Source: Chlorophyllum brunneum (Eukaryota > Basidiomycota > Agaricomycetes > Agaricales > Agaricaceae). Taken from it: 64,000 nt of DNA. Below are positions 1 to 9,729 of this stretch, piece after piece. The translations under genes and the position numbers were made by a program. How positions within the stretch are numbered: the stretch's first letter is position 1; each line of letters opens with the position of its first letter. Under the pieces are notes generated by a model. It ran no database searches, was not told the DNA's origin, and saw only the letters and a list, made by a program, of their open reading frames with translations. The stretch is taken from the NCBI GenBank assembly GCA_963576785.1, contig OY756149.1, positions 372,001 to 436,000 on the forward strand. The letters are read 5' to 3'.

Positions 1-1106
1 CTCCTTGTGCCTTTGCGAGTTTCTGTTGGAGATCGTTGAGCTGCGACACAGCGTACGCTCGGTTCTAGGCGCAATGTCATTGCCTTCGCTCGGTAACTTG
101 ACGTCAAATCCTACGCACCGATATGAGTGGACTTTGGCTGAGGGTGTTAACCCAGTATTTGTTCCATAGCATAGCCAGGAGATCGTTATCCAGAGTCGAT
201 TTGAAGATTTCGACTTCTAGTTGATAGTACTGGTTGGCGTGAACACCAAAATCTTCGATCTTGCTTAGCGGGATGGATTGGTATTCCGAGGTGGTGGCGT
301 TGGGGGGGGTGTAGTTTTCAGGATAAGTGCGGAAAGCCCCAATATCCACTTTTCCAGCAGAGATGGTGCGATTTGGGTCAATCTGTAGGAAGATTGAGTT
401 ATGGCAGGGATACAAGGCGGGGGGTAAGGTGTGAGGAACGCACCACCACAGCAACAAATGGATCTTGGAATTTCTGGTTATTCAGCTGAGTGTTGACGTC
501 AATGCCGGATAGCCAGCATCCATATCCTGGATGTGAGTGGTACCAGCCGATAGCGTTTTCTAGACGTCCAGCCTGCGAAGAGGATCTACCACTTAGTGTC
601 CTCCGGTTGCAAGGTCAAGCAAGTGGGTGTACCTTCTCGCTCTTGTCAATGTACTCCACCATGTACTCATTAGCCTCATTCGCAGCGTTAACGCGGGTTT
701 CTGTCCCTTGCACGGGAAGCGCAAAAGAGTCCATGATCACCAATGAGTTCCCAATCACCTTTCCCTGCATAAGGCCCATGATCTCATGGGGCACTCCCGA
801 CCGAGCATGAATCACCTGAGTATTGCGTTCAGTTGGTAGTATACTCAAAACATGACGTATTCACCATCTTGATAAGAGCAATTGCAGAGATCTTGCATGA
901 TTTGAAGTAGTGAGGGCTGCGGTTCGTCGCTCAGTATCGCGGTGCCGTAAGCGCCGGTTTGGTTTTGCTCACTCTTTGTTCCAGGGCATCTCATGGTTTA
1001 TCTTCTTGTTTGCTTCAGAGTCGAAACGGAATATTTCATCCTCTGGCGACACTTCAAGTATGTTATTGTTTAGGGAAAATGACTGAAGGGCGATGTTGGA
1101 AGACAT
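1..1106 (-). CDS. CSN5: COP9 signalosome subunit 5 (partial, C-terminus beyond left edge)
   Basis: This is the catalytic metalloprotease of the COP9 signalosome, which removes Nedd8 from cullins and so controls SCF-type ubiquitin ligases in nucleus and cytosol. Reading right to left, exons fit 1106-973, 916-865, 815-633, 572-444, 382-119 and 64 to the edge, joined by short GT-AG introns. The start gives [10 protein letters not shown], then [19 protein letters not shown] and [19 protein letters not shown], which carries the conserved MPN glutamate. The JAMM motif [14 protein letters not shown] near 505-545 keeps both zinc histidines and the aspartate, so the enzyme should be active. The last visible exon reads [19 protein letters not shown], as in the family's C-terminal helical part; the end is missing. 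It shares a short divergent promoter with the ribosomal protein gene to its right. Identification is firm; exon edges are by eye. Confidence 0.95.
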
Positions 1107-1579
1107 TGATGTCTGATCACCTTTGCCGAGTTCGCGAATGTTATCGTGATGTTTGGTATCACCCCCAAGTACAAACAGGTCGGATGGCGGAAGTCCAGCC
1201 TATCCTTTATCAAAAGTCCTTGTCGGAGTTACTTGTTGGGTGCAAAATAGCGTGCCAATAGTCTCCAGTGTGCTAAAGCTCCGGGTTGCTGGTCGAGGCC
1301 TTTCCACTCGCAATATCCTACGGCTTTATCGGCCCGATAGTTCCACCAAACAAGAGCCAAACAACCAAGCCAACACATCGGACAAACCTTCGCCATCGTC
1401 AAGACCTCAAGCAACCGCCGTCCGTCGTTTAAGTGAGTATTACTGCTGCACTGTTCTCTGGGGTGTTCCTGGTTGCCTCCTAGTCAATCTCTGGGAGTGT
1501 GGGTTGCTCTGGATGGGTGGATGCACAGGACCCAGATTGGATGACGATGAAATGTTGAGCTGACTTCATTATCTACAGA
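1107..1579. promoter_or_regulatory. Divergent promoter and eL20 5' leader intron
   Basis: The 473 bases between the CSN5 and eL20 start codons hold both promoters. The rightward leader appears to contain an intron from about 1433 (GTGAGT donor) to 1578 (CTACAG acceptor), ending one base before the ATG. Leader introns of this kind are common in fungal ribosomal protein genes. No clear TATA box was seen. Confidence 0.5.
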
Positions 1580-2296
1580 ATGACCTTCCAGGAATATCAA
1601 GTCGTCGGTCGCCACCTCCCCACGGAGTCGGACCCCACTCCAAAAATCTACCGCATGCGCATCTTTGCGCCCAATGAGGTCGTCGCGAAATCCCGCTTCT
1701 GGTATTTCCTTAGGTGCGCCCCTTCGTTTCGTCGATTATCAACAACAACTCAGCTCCCTGTAGGCAACTCAAGAAGGTCAAGAAAGCCAGTGGCGAGATC
1801 ATTGGTGTGAACGTTGTGTGTATTCTTGATGTCCCTTGCAGCCCTCAAGAGGCAGGCGGAGCGGGATTTACTGATCATGGATAATGCGTTTTCGCATTTG
1901 CTCCCTAGATTCACGAAAAGAAGCCTTTGAAAGTCAAGAACTTCGGTATATGGCTCCGATACGACTCCCGTTCAGGCACCCACAACATGTACAAGGAGTT
2001 CCGTGAGCTTACTCGTGCTGATGCCGTCAAGAGTCTCTACCAGGATATGGCTGCACGTCATCGCGCCCGCTTCCGGTCCATCCACGTATGCCTTTTTTTT
2101 CTTGATTTGTCAGTGATATGAGATTAATTGAGCTACCGTCGTCTAGATCCTTCGCGTCGTTGAGGTCGAGAAGACCCAGGACATCCGTCGTCCATACATC
2201 AAGCAGCTACTTGTTCCTGACCTCAAATTCCCTCTCCCTCACCGTGTTGGCAAAGTCCGCTCGACCTTTGTCGCAAAGCGTCCGAGCACTTTCTAA
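1580..2296 (+). CDS. RPL20: 60S ribosomal protein eL20 (L18a/L20)
   Basis: This is a structural protein of the large cytosolic ribosomal subunit. Four coding exons join in phase: [17 protein letters not shown] through [16 protein letters not shown], then [17 protein letters not shown], then [19 protein letters not shown] through RARFRSIH, and finally [20 protein letters not shown] ending AKRPSTF. The result is about 176 residues, the normal length of the eL18A/eL20 family, with no gaps. The start is fixed by agreement with the yeast N-terminus (FKEYQVIGR-type) and by the leader intron acceptor directly upstream. It is divergent from CSN5. Confidence 0.96.
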
Positions 2297-3005
2297 GTGT
2301 CGGTTTGCGGCGGGATTGATGCTACCTGGTTGACGAACCGGCTGTATTGGTGGGCTTTCCGTGCCAAAAACTAGGTACATGTGCAACTATGTTCCGTATG
2401 TCCACAATGTTACTTCGCTCAATTTTTTTGTATTCCACATACGAAACCTCTGTTTGACGCTCGGCTATCAGCATAAACGCCACCTCCTTTTTGAGTACAA
2501 TGGCGACCTTGTATATACCCAGATCACTGTCTGGGGCCTTGATCAATCAGAAGATTTACCGCTATATGTGCCAAGTAGGTCTCATACGTCGGTGCTTTCT
2601 ATTTATAGAGCAGTGCTGCAGGGCGACAGCACCGCATCAACATCAAGAAGGCATTATGGCATGGAGCCAGAAAAAGATCACGTTTGCCTATCTGGTTATC
2701 CTCTGGCACTGAGACCAGCACAAACCCTGGATTCATCACACAAGAAGTGCCCCACCGAGTGCCAAAACTACCTTTTCGAAGATAGTACCTGGTGTTAGGC
2801 AGTGCCGACTTGACCGCGTGGCACCTGAAACCGGGGAGCTACATCACACGTTTTAGTGATTTCCCTCAACGGAGGTATCCATGATTCCCATGCAAGATTC
2901 ATAAAAGAGTTGGTGGATTTTTGTGATCAGTCAAGCGCTTTGGACACCTAGCTCTTACCAACAACACGCTGGATTGATCTTTGGCGTCGATCGAAAATAT
3001 TCGAG
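2297..3005. other. Intergenic, no supported gene
   Basis: It lies between eL20 and the first DUF6533 gene and should hold the eL20 3' UTR and the next promoter. Short open frames exist on both strands, but none shows a family motif or a coherent splice chain. Confidence 0.5.
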
Positions 3006-4519
3006 ATGTCCTTCCTAACGAGCCTTATCGCAAGTGGAAGTGCGAGTCGCTATTTGTCAGGTATATTTTTCAGTTACCGCGGAGATGGCTAGTGGCTAAT
3101 CATAAGCTGCAGCTGCGTCTGTTGCAATGGCACTCTGGGACCATTGTATCACATTCGATGAAGAATATCGTGCGGTATGGAGCAACCCCAGGGAACGCAT
3201 TCGATGGAAAGCCGCATACCTCACATGTCGCTATGTATCGGATGCTATCCTGATGTTTACTGCGTATAGTAAGTCCTTTAATACAGCTGCTGGAAATTTG
3301 AAGACCAATGCCGATGAATTTTCAAGTCTTGAGCGGGAGTGCGGAATTGAACATGATGGTACGTTCTTCCTTCCTGTGTAACGATGGGCTTCTGGAATTC
3401 ATTCGTTCCCTAGATGTGAGATGCACTTCCAGGAAGGAGATACTTGTTCCGATAGGACTAATCATGAATTCCCCTTCAGTTGTCGTGGTTGGGTATGGTC
3501 TTTCGTATGGTTGGGGTCCTGTTTCATTGGCTTCACACAAAGTGATTTTCACGGTTACAGAAGACCTTATAAAACACTCAAGTCCTTTTCACAGTACTGG
3601 TAGGCCATCGCATTCATACACTGTGGGAACACCGACAATCGATCAAGCGCATTGTTTTCGGTGTCTTCCTGGTATTTGCTATCGGATCTGCGGTGTTGGC
3701 CGCGCTCGCTGGTGTAGAACTCCAATGTATGTCATTATTTTGGAGGTTGATCAGCGGATCACGTTCTTACGGTTTCGTCCAGCGGGTATCATGTATTTGG
3801 AATCCGTCCATTCATGTATTTTCTACAAAAAATCTCAATTCGCGTCGTGGTGCATGGGACTAATGGTAAGTTGTAATGTTTTGGTTTCTTCATGCGCCGC
3901 GGGATTCATATCCATCATTTCAGGTGGCTTTTGATTTATTCCTAGTGTTGATGACTATCGCCAATGCTCTTGATATGCCGCGGAACAAAAATATCGAGAT
4001 TTTTGCTCGGCTCAATAGAGACGGTGGACGATTATTTTTGGTATGAATCAGCCTTGCTATGTCGTGTCCCGACCATTCCTAACTTGTGCTCCACACAGGG
4101 GCTTTTCGGTGAGAGATCATCTCCTGGATGAGCGCCACGTGTGATGGAATTTGATGGTGATTGTTCTAGTGGCGTTATTTATAGCGCTCTGCTTGATGAT
4201 TTGGGGCAACGTGAGCATCTCTGCTTCTTATCCTGTGTTATTGGAGACGAGCTGATGTGAATGGCTTCTACTGTAGTTTATTACTAGTTACCTTCCCCTC
4301 CCGTAAGCACTTGGTTTAACCTCTACTAATCCGTGAATGGGCGGCTGATAGAAGAAAAATAGACCTACTTGGGCATTGTCTTCTATCATCACTTCTAGGC
4401 TATTCTGTCGCGTTACTATCTCAAAAAAGAAGAACGAGCGGGAGATGCGAATGGCTAGCCATTATGCTTCTGAGAGTCGAAAGGAACGTCGATTTTTGTT
4501 GAAAATATTTTCTGTTTAA
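3006..4519 (+). CDS. DUF6533-family multi-pass membrane protein (copy 1)
   Basis: It belongs to the large basidiomycete DUF6533 family of integral membrane proteins of unknown function. Exon 1 (3006-3060) joins exon 2 in phase at a 49-base intron, giving a hydrophobic stretch followed by MALWDHCITFDEEYRAVW, the DUF6533 signature (a Tyr/Trp-Asp-His-x-Leu-Thr-like motif, an acidic pair, then VW). Later exons give HRIHTLWEHRQSIKR, equivalent to the family's 'RxYALYxR', then VAFDLFLVLMTIANALD, NRDGGRLFL (the 'RDGxxYF' motif) and the basic tail beginning SSIITSRLF. The stop follows KIFSV. The exon around 3300-3600 is the least certain part: the FSCRGWVWSFVWLGSCF frame fits a membrane segment, but its edges are ambiguous. 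Two more family members lie at about 30.7 and 45.3 kb. Confidence 0.75.
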
Positions 4520-4876
4520 TTCCTCTGGGATTAATCTTTGGTGTTCGTCCTACAGATGAAGGGTAGAGAACAAATTATTGTTTTCGTTTGAACCCCTTGA
4601 ATTCACAAACCTTCAAAAAGGCGAAAGCCACCTGCATTTCACTCTCCAATAATGTTTTCCTCTGGTTTTGTATCATAGTTCCATGTTTCTGTTTCGTTAT
4701 AGATCCCTCGGTTTGGCACATGAGATTGTATTTTATACTACCTTGTCACATATAGTCCAATTGTTTTCATCTGAGTTGTGTGCTTGCTTGCTGGGAGCGG
4801 GTTGATCGCACGCCAATATCGGCAAATCCCGAAAATGTTATACAGGTTGCGTCGGTTCCTTTACCTGCCACTATCC
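4520..4876. other. Intergenic, promoter side of the MYND-SET gene
   Basis: AT-rich spacer with no gene recognised. It should hold the 3' UTR of the DUF6533 gene and the promoter of the MYND-SET gene. Confidence 0.4.
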
Positions 4877-7284
4877 ATGGCCAATTTTGCGGAGCTCAAG
4901 TCTGCCCGGGCCAAACGAGAAACACAACGCTCGTTTGTTGGCGATCCAGGCGTTCGCAGTGTGGGGGCTGGCATCGAAACTCAAGGGGACGAGCCGATGT
5001 TCGTGGATTCTTCCGACACTACAAGTGTACCTGAACAAGGGCCAGCTGATTCCGGACATGCAGGAAGTAGTGGACCTCCGAGGGATGTAAGTTTATATCG
5101 ATCTTTGCCTTCGGATTTGGAGGTGCGATCGGCTGGAATCCGAGGGCGGGGTTTGTGGAGTCGGAAAACAAGACGTAGAGGTGTGTTGTCCTATTTCAGG
5201 TTTCTGAGTGGCTAACGGCTCTCAGGCGAGGTGCTCCTGGCGGAGGTACCAACCATTACAACCTTGTCCACGCGGTTCTTAGCCACTCATTGTTCAGCGT
5301 GTTTCCTCGAAACTGGAGATGTGCCACTCAAGCGATGTCCTACTTGTCGGCTTGTCTATTATTGTGATGCTGTACGTCCTAACAACCGCTTCTTGGATTG
5401 ACGTCTGATGTAAAGCAGGAGTGTCAATCACGAGATTGGACGTTACACAAACGCGAATGTGTAGCGTTGCAGAAATGGGATGCATCGGCGCCCGCAACGA
5501 ATTCGGACGGGTCGGACGACGGAGGATCGGGAAGGATCGTTGCTAGCGATGCGGTACGAGCTCTAGGAAGACTCTTATGGAAGAGACAAAAAAAGGGACC
5601 TGGGAGTGAGTTGGTTAGTATACATTCTTTACTTCTATCCTGGTTGTTGCTTACCCCGTTTCAGGCAAAGCAGATGGATTCAATGCAGTCTCGTATGCCC
5701 CTTCCGATATATTTATTCGACGAAGCTCAACAAGCGCTCAGATCGTACACAGCTGTCCAATAATGAACGGTCGTCCCAACTCCACACGCACATGGCGCAC
5801 GCCCTCGTTCGATATCTTGGGCTCGAATCCATGGCTGATCTCCAGACGTATGGTGTTGGGTCTATCGCAGACCTCCTTGATCTTGGTTCTCGCGTTAGTA
5901 TTCAATACAGGATGTCTACACAAGGTTGACTAAGCAACTAGTTCACGACGAATGCGTTTGCAGTGGCCGCTCCTACGCTTACACCCATTGGGGTGTGCAT
6001 TTCTCCTGTTGTTGCCCTCCTCAATCACTCCTGCGACCCGAATGCGCTTCTGGTCTTCCCCCGCGCACCACGCAACCCCAAAAAGAATGAACCGATGGTA
6101 GAAATCGTCGCGATTAAGGATATTAGAGGAGACGAAGAGGTAGGTTGCTTCTACTCAATTGATATGTCATACGTCGGCTGATAAATGTAGATTGTGATTT
6201 CTTACATAGACACGACACTTCCTCGGCAAGACCGTCAGGCGATGCTAAGAGAGACATACTATTTCACTTGTGATTGTCCACTGTGCGGTGTATCACGCGA
6301 CGGGACGTACGTGGATCCCCGCGAGGGCATGTACTGTCCCAAAAAGTGCGGGGGGTTTTGTTGGTTGCCTACCGAAGGCATGTTTTGTGCTTAAGATCTT
6401 CAGTGTCATTCTCATCTTGTGTTAGAAAACGGCTTGACCCGTTGCACAAAATGCAGGACCGTTGTGAAGGATACAGATGCGGTACTAGATGCCATGCGAA
6501 TTGGGAATGAGGCTCTGGACAAAGCAAACAAACTACATCTTTCAGGTATGTCACCCATCCGTCACTGGTCTGCATATTTTTCACCAATTTTTGTCTCGTA
6601 GACCCTCAAAAAGCGATCCAGCTAACCACTAACCTCATCCCGATTCTCATGTCCGCCGGTCTCCTTCCATCCTCCCACCCCCTCCTCACCCTCTCGCGCC
6701 TGCACGCTACGCTCTTAATCACAAACTTACATTCGCCGTTCGACTCGGATACCCTCGAGGTAGATTGTCCACAAGTTCAGGAACAACGTCACGCCGGTTA
6801 TGAGAACAGGTCTATGCTCAAAGAAGCCCAAGAACACCTGGATGAAGCAATTCGGTCAGTGACGAGGATCTGCAATGGGTTAGGTCAAGTGTTACCGTAT
6901 GGCCATCCAATGCGAGCGCTAGCCACTACCGATCTCGGGAAGCTGTTGAGCGTTGATGAACCAGCGCCCAAGCACCTCATTGAGGAATCAGGGCCTTCAA
7001 ATTCACCTGCCTCTTCACCTCCGCTAGTCTCTTCTGTGCCTCCACCCCGGCTGACAGGAGCAGAACCATACCCCCCTTCAGGGCCTCAAAGGTTGAAGCT
7101 GGCTTATGAGACTTTGGTTCGTGCGAGAGGAGAACTACTTGTCGGGTTCGGAAGGGAGAATGAGGGGGGTCAGGTTGGGATGGAGGTTAGGAAGATGCTG
7201 GTTGGTGTCGAGAGGGAGTTGGGTGTTTGGAGAGAGGGAATTAAGAGTGCAATGAGTGATCTGCCGAAGACAATGGGAAAGTAG
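4877..7284 (+). CDS. MYND finger-SET domain protein (SMYD-like lysine methyltransferase)
   Basis: A SMYD-type protein, expected to methylate lysines using S-adenosylmethionine. Exon 1 starts MANFAELKSARAKR and ends in IRGRGLWSRKTRR, the S-sequence typical of split SET domains. It continues RGEVLLAEVPTI into a complete MYND zinc finger: HCSACF, CPTCRLVYYC, then ECQSRDWTLHKREC. After an insert comes the SET core TLTPIGVCISPVVALLNHSCDPNALL (the NHSCDPN cofactor motif is intact), then ETYYFTCDCPLC as the post-SET cysteine cluster and a helical C-terminal domain ending LPKTMGK. Length is about 670 residues. Seven introns fit; the one at 6378-6425 has a GC donor. The 48-base intron at about 5694-5741 is required to join MQSHRTQL in phase. 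Degenerate copies of parts of this gene lie at 8515-9010 and 18030-18190. Substrate unknown. Confidence 0.9.
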
Positions 7285-7609
7285 TCCGTCACCTAGCTTC
7301 ATGAGGGGATGCCAATATACTTGGATGTCCAGGTCTCATTGTGGACCAGAAGTTTGTCTGGAACATTCAACATGAATCAGTTTGCGAGATTTGGGTGCGC
7401 TCGGCTGAAGAAGGTTTTTAGAGGCACTCCTGTTGGTCCTGGAGTTAAAGGCGCCTAGGATTAGTGAATCCTTCCATTCGGTATGCTGTCGGCCATCTGG
7501 CCAAAGTTGTGGTTCCGCATCAGATGCGCTCAGAATTGATCACCTGTAAATGATGATCACCAAATAACAGCACATTGCTCTAGGAATAACAGGTTAAACA
7601 GCACTGGAT
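7285..7609. other. Spacer downstream of the MYND-SET gene
   Basis: No gene is seen. Parts of it (for example around 7300-7380) align loosely with the reverse complement of about 17960-18030, so it seems to belong to the duplicated SMYD-NACHT unit. Confidence 0.4.
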
Positions 7610-8115
7610 GCAGTCGACGTGGCCCAGATGTGTGCGGAGGCGCTACAGGAGAAAGGATGCGTGACCTTCGTTTCTCGGTCAATTCAGACTGACGACCCAA
7701 CACGATTTTTCACCACCTCGCCCATCAATTCGCCACTCATTTCCGCCCCTATGCGTCCCTTCTCGAGGTGGAACTGCGGCGTGATCCTTCGGCCGTGACA
7801 AAGTCCCTGGGGGTCCAGTTTGACGAACTGATCACCTAGCCATTCAGAGAGCTTCTAGAGCAAGGAGGAGTCTTGGGACCACAACGAATCATTATTATTG
7901 ATGGACTCGACCAATACGCAAACATCCGAGCTCGCTATAAAATCCTTCGAATTACTTGGAGGTGGGATCTCCAGGGGGGCTGTGTTGGGGAGGATGATCA
8001 TTCTACACCTAAAGCATTAGCCTACCCTGTTAGGAGTGTTTTTGGTATGGTATTGTTTCAGCCTCAGCAGGGCGAGATTGTTGTTCGCTTGGGCTGTATC
8101 GTCACACGTATTCAC
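7610..8115 (+). pseudogene. NACHT (STAND NTPase) pseudogene, copy A
   Basis: Translation pieces match the minus-strand NACHT gene at 16504-17463 in order: an AQMCAEALQEKGC-like stretch after the lost P-loop, QTDDPTRFFTT, then VQFDELIT, PFREL, IIIIDGLDQYANI (the Walker B segment, here with the normal aspartate) and an end equivalent to the LSPQQGNI region. It is clearly dead: about one base is missing near 7717, shifting the frame, and a TAG at 7837-7839 falls where copy B has a lysine codon. The N-terminal region of copy B is not found. Intact STAND proteins of this class act in fungal self/non-self recognition. It lies directly downstream of the MYND-SET gene, as copy B lies downstream of a MYND-SET scrap. 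Confidence 0.8.
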
Positions 8116-8514
8116 CCCTACAGTGCAACAAAACCAGTCCAACGTTCAAAATATTGTACTAATATTAACCCAGATACAGAATGTCATCAGAATACATTCT
8201 GCACTCACACAGACCATTCCCTTTCCGAGGATATCTTGTGTCTATGTTGATATCATTTTACAGGGGACATATTCTGCACCTATTTTCGATATACGTCGAC
8301 AAATGAGTCGTAGAAGTTCATTTTTCGAAATTTGTCTAGAATCAGAGCTTTAGTCGCTTCTGATTGCACGCAGAAGAGATACCAAATTTGTTCAAAACAA
8401 CAGCATGGGATTATTTCTGATCTACATGCAGTGCTTATTTCCTGTTGATTGATGGAAAACAACGTGTGCCGGGAAACAAATAGACAGCAGTTACTCTGTT
8501 TGTTATGGAACAGC

Positions 8515-9010
8515 TCCATCCTTGCGAACTACGAAATAGGCTGTAGCCGAAGCATAGGCACTCAGGTATGTCATTCGTCGGTCACTAGTTTAGTCTGCGC
8601 ATTTTTCACCAGTTTTTTGTCTTCCTACTGGCCAGCGATGCGATTGCTGCTAATTTGATATTTACTGATTCGCATACCCGCTGCCCCTGTCATTCCCTCA
8701 TATTTCCTAGACCACACACAATACTCCCACCACCACAAATTTACACTCGTCGTTCGACCCGGAAACCCTCGAGCTGCGCCCTTCGCAACTTTGGAAACAA
8801 CGTGAGCATGATAACTGCTCGCTGGTATTCTAGTGAGGGGTAGTTTGGGTGGTGGGTTGCGGACTGGCTAGGCATATGCGTTCTGTGTTGCCTCGGGGTC
8901 TTCCTTGCTCTCGTGTCCATAGGTGTGTCTACGGCTTGGGGGCTTATGAGACCGCTGGGAGCATTGGCCGCTTGATGGAGTTTGCGCCTATGTGGCCGCG
9001 GTAGCCTGTT
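8515..9010 (+). pseudogene. Degenerate internal fragment of the MYND-SET gene
   Basis: The DNA aligns with about 6490-6800 of the intact MYND-SET gene, including one of its introns: the stretch after 'CTCAGGTATGTCA' here mirrors the 6544 splice donor region, and 8730-8790 mirrors the exon with the TTACATTCG-CCGTTCGACTC stretch. A later patch around 8945-8975 resembles 7095-7125 (GGCTTATGAGAC). The reading frame is broken throughout. Because intron sequence is retained, the copy arose from genomic DNA, not from a processed transcript. Confidence 0.7.
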
Positions 9011-9729
9011 GTCTGTTATTGAAATCAGAAAACATGTCGGAAGTCTCTCCTATCATTCTGGTCCAGCCTTTCACTATAAGATATATATTAGTATCAGAGT
9101 AGAATATCCATAAGTAGTGGTCCCGCTATTTTACTCCCACATTACCGTTATCGTCCTTTCAACGTTTGAGTGTGCATTATAGCGGGCAATCAATCACAAC
9201 TGGATTAAAGTCCTGAAAACGGTTGACAATCCGCTCAGGCTGTATGCCCGATCGCTAGATCATCACATGATCAATCGGTAAACAGATGGGAATGTCATGT
9301 GACCGCGTTGTACAGAGTCGTATATTATATACTATATACGAATCATCTTTCCTGCTTCTCGCATATCTCATATCGAATAGACCATCGCGACCTCTCCTTT
9401 GCGGTGTGCTTGTAAGTCCTTTTTTAGTGAGCCTACGGGATTTCACAGGCTCAGACTGTGACTCACAGGATTTGAGCTCGAGTGGGCTATGCAGTTATCC
9501 CAAAGGCATCGATGCCGGTAGCGAAGCTCTTGAGCTTAGGTGTTCATGGATGAATATATCACATCACGCCGAGTGCTCATTGATTGTACTGCCTTGAGTC
9601 GACAACCGTGTAATCCTGTCAATCGTCACACCATGAACCAGGATCCTCTCAGTCCAAACATGATAATAAAGACACAGCGTTCTAGGTTCTAGGGAACCGG
9701 TTCTCCCTCCTGCATCTTCCACGCGTTGC
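9011..9729. other. Intergenic, promoter region of the kinase gene
   Basis: No gene recognised. It is AT-rich around 9060-9140 and 9310-9360. It is bounded on the left by the MYND-SET relic. Confidence 0.4.
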
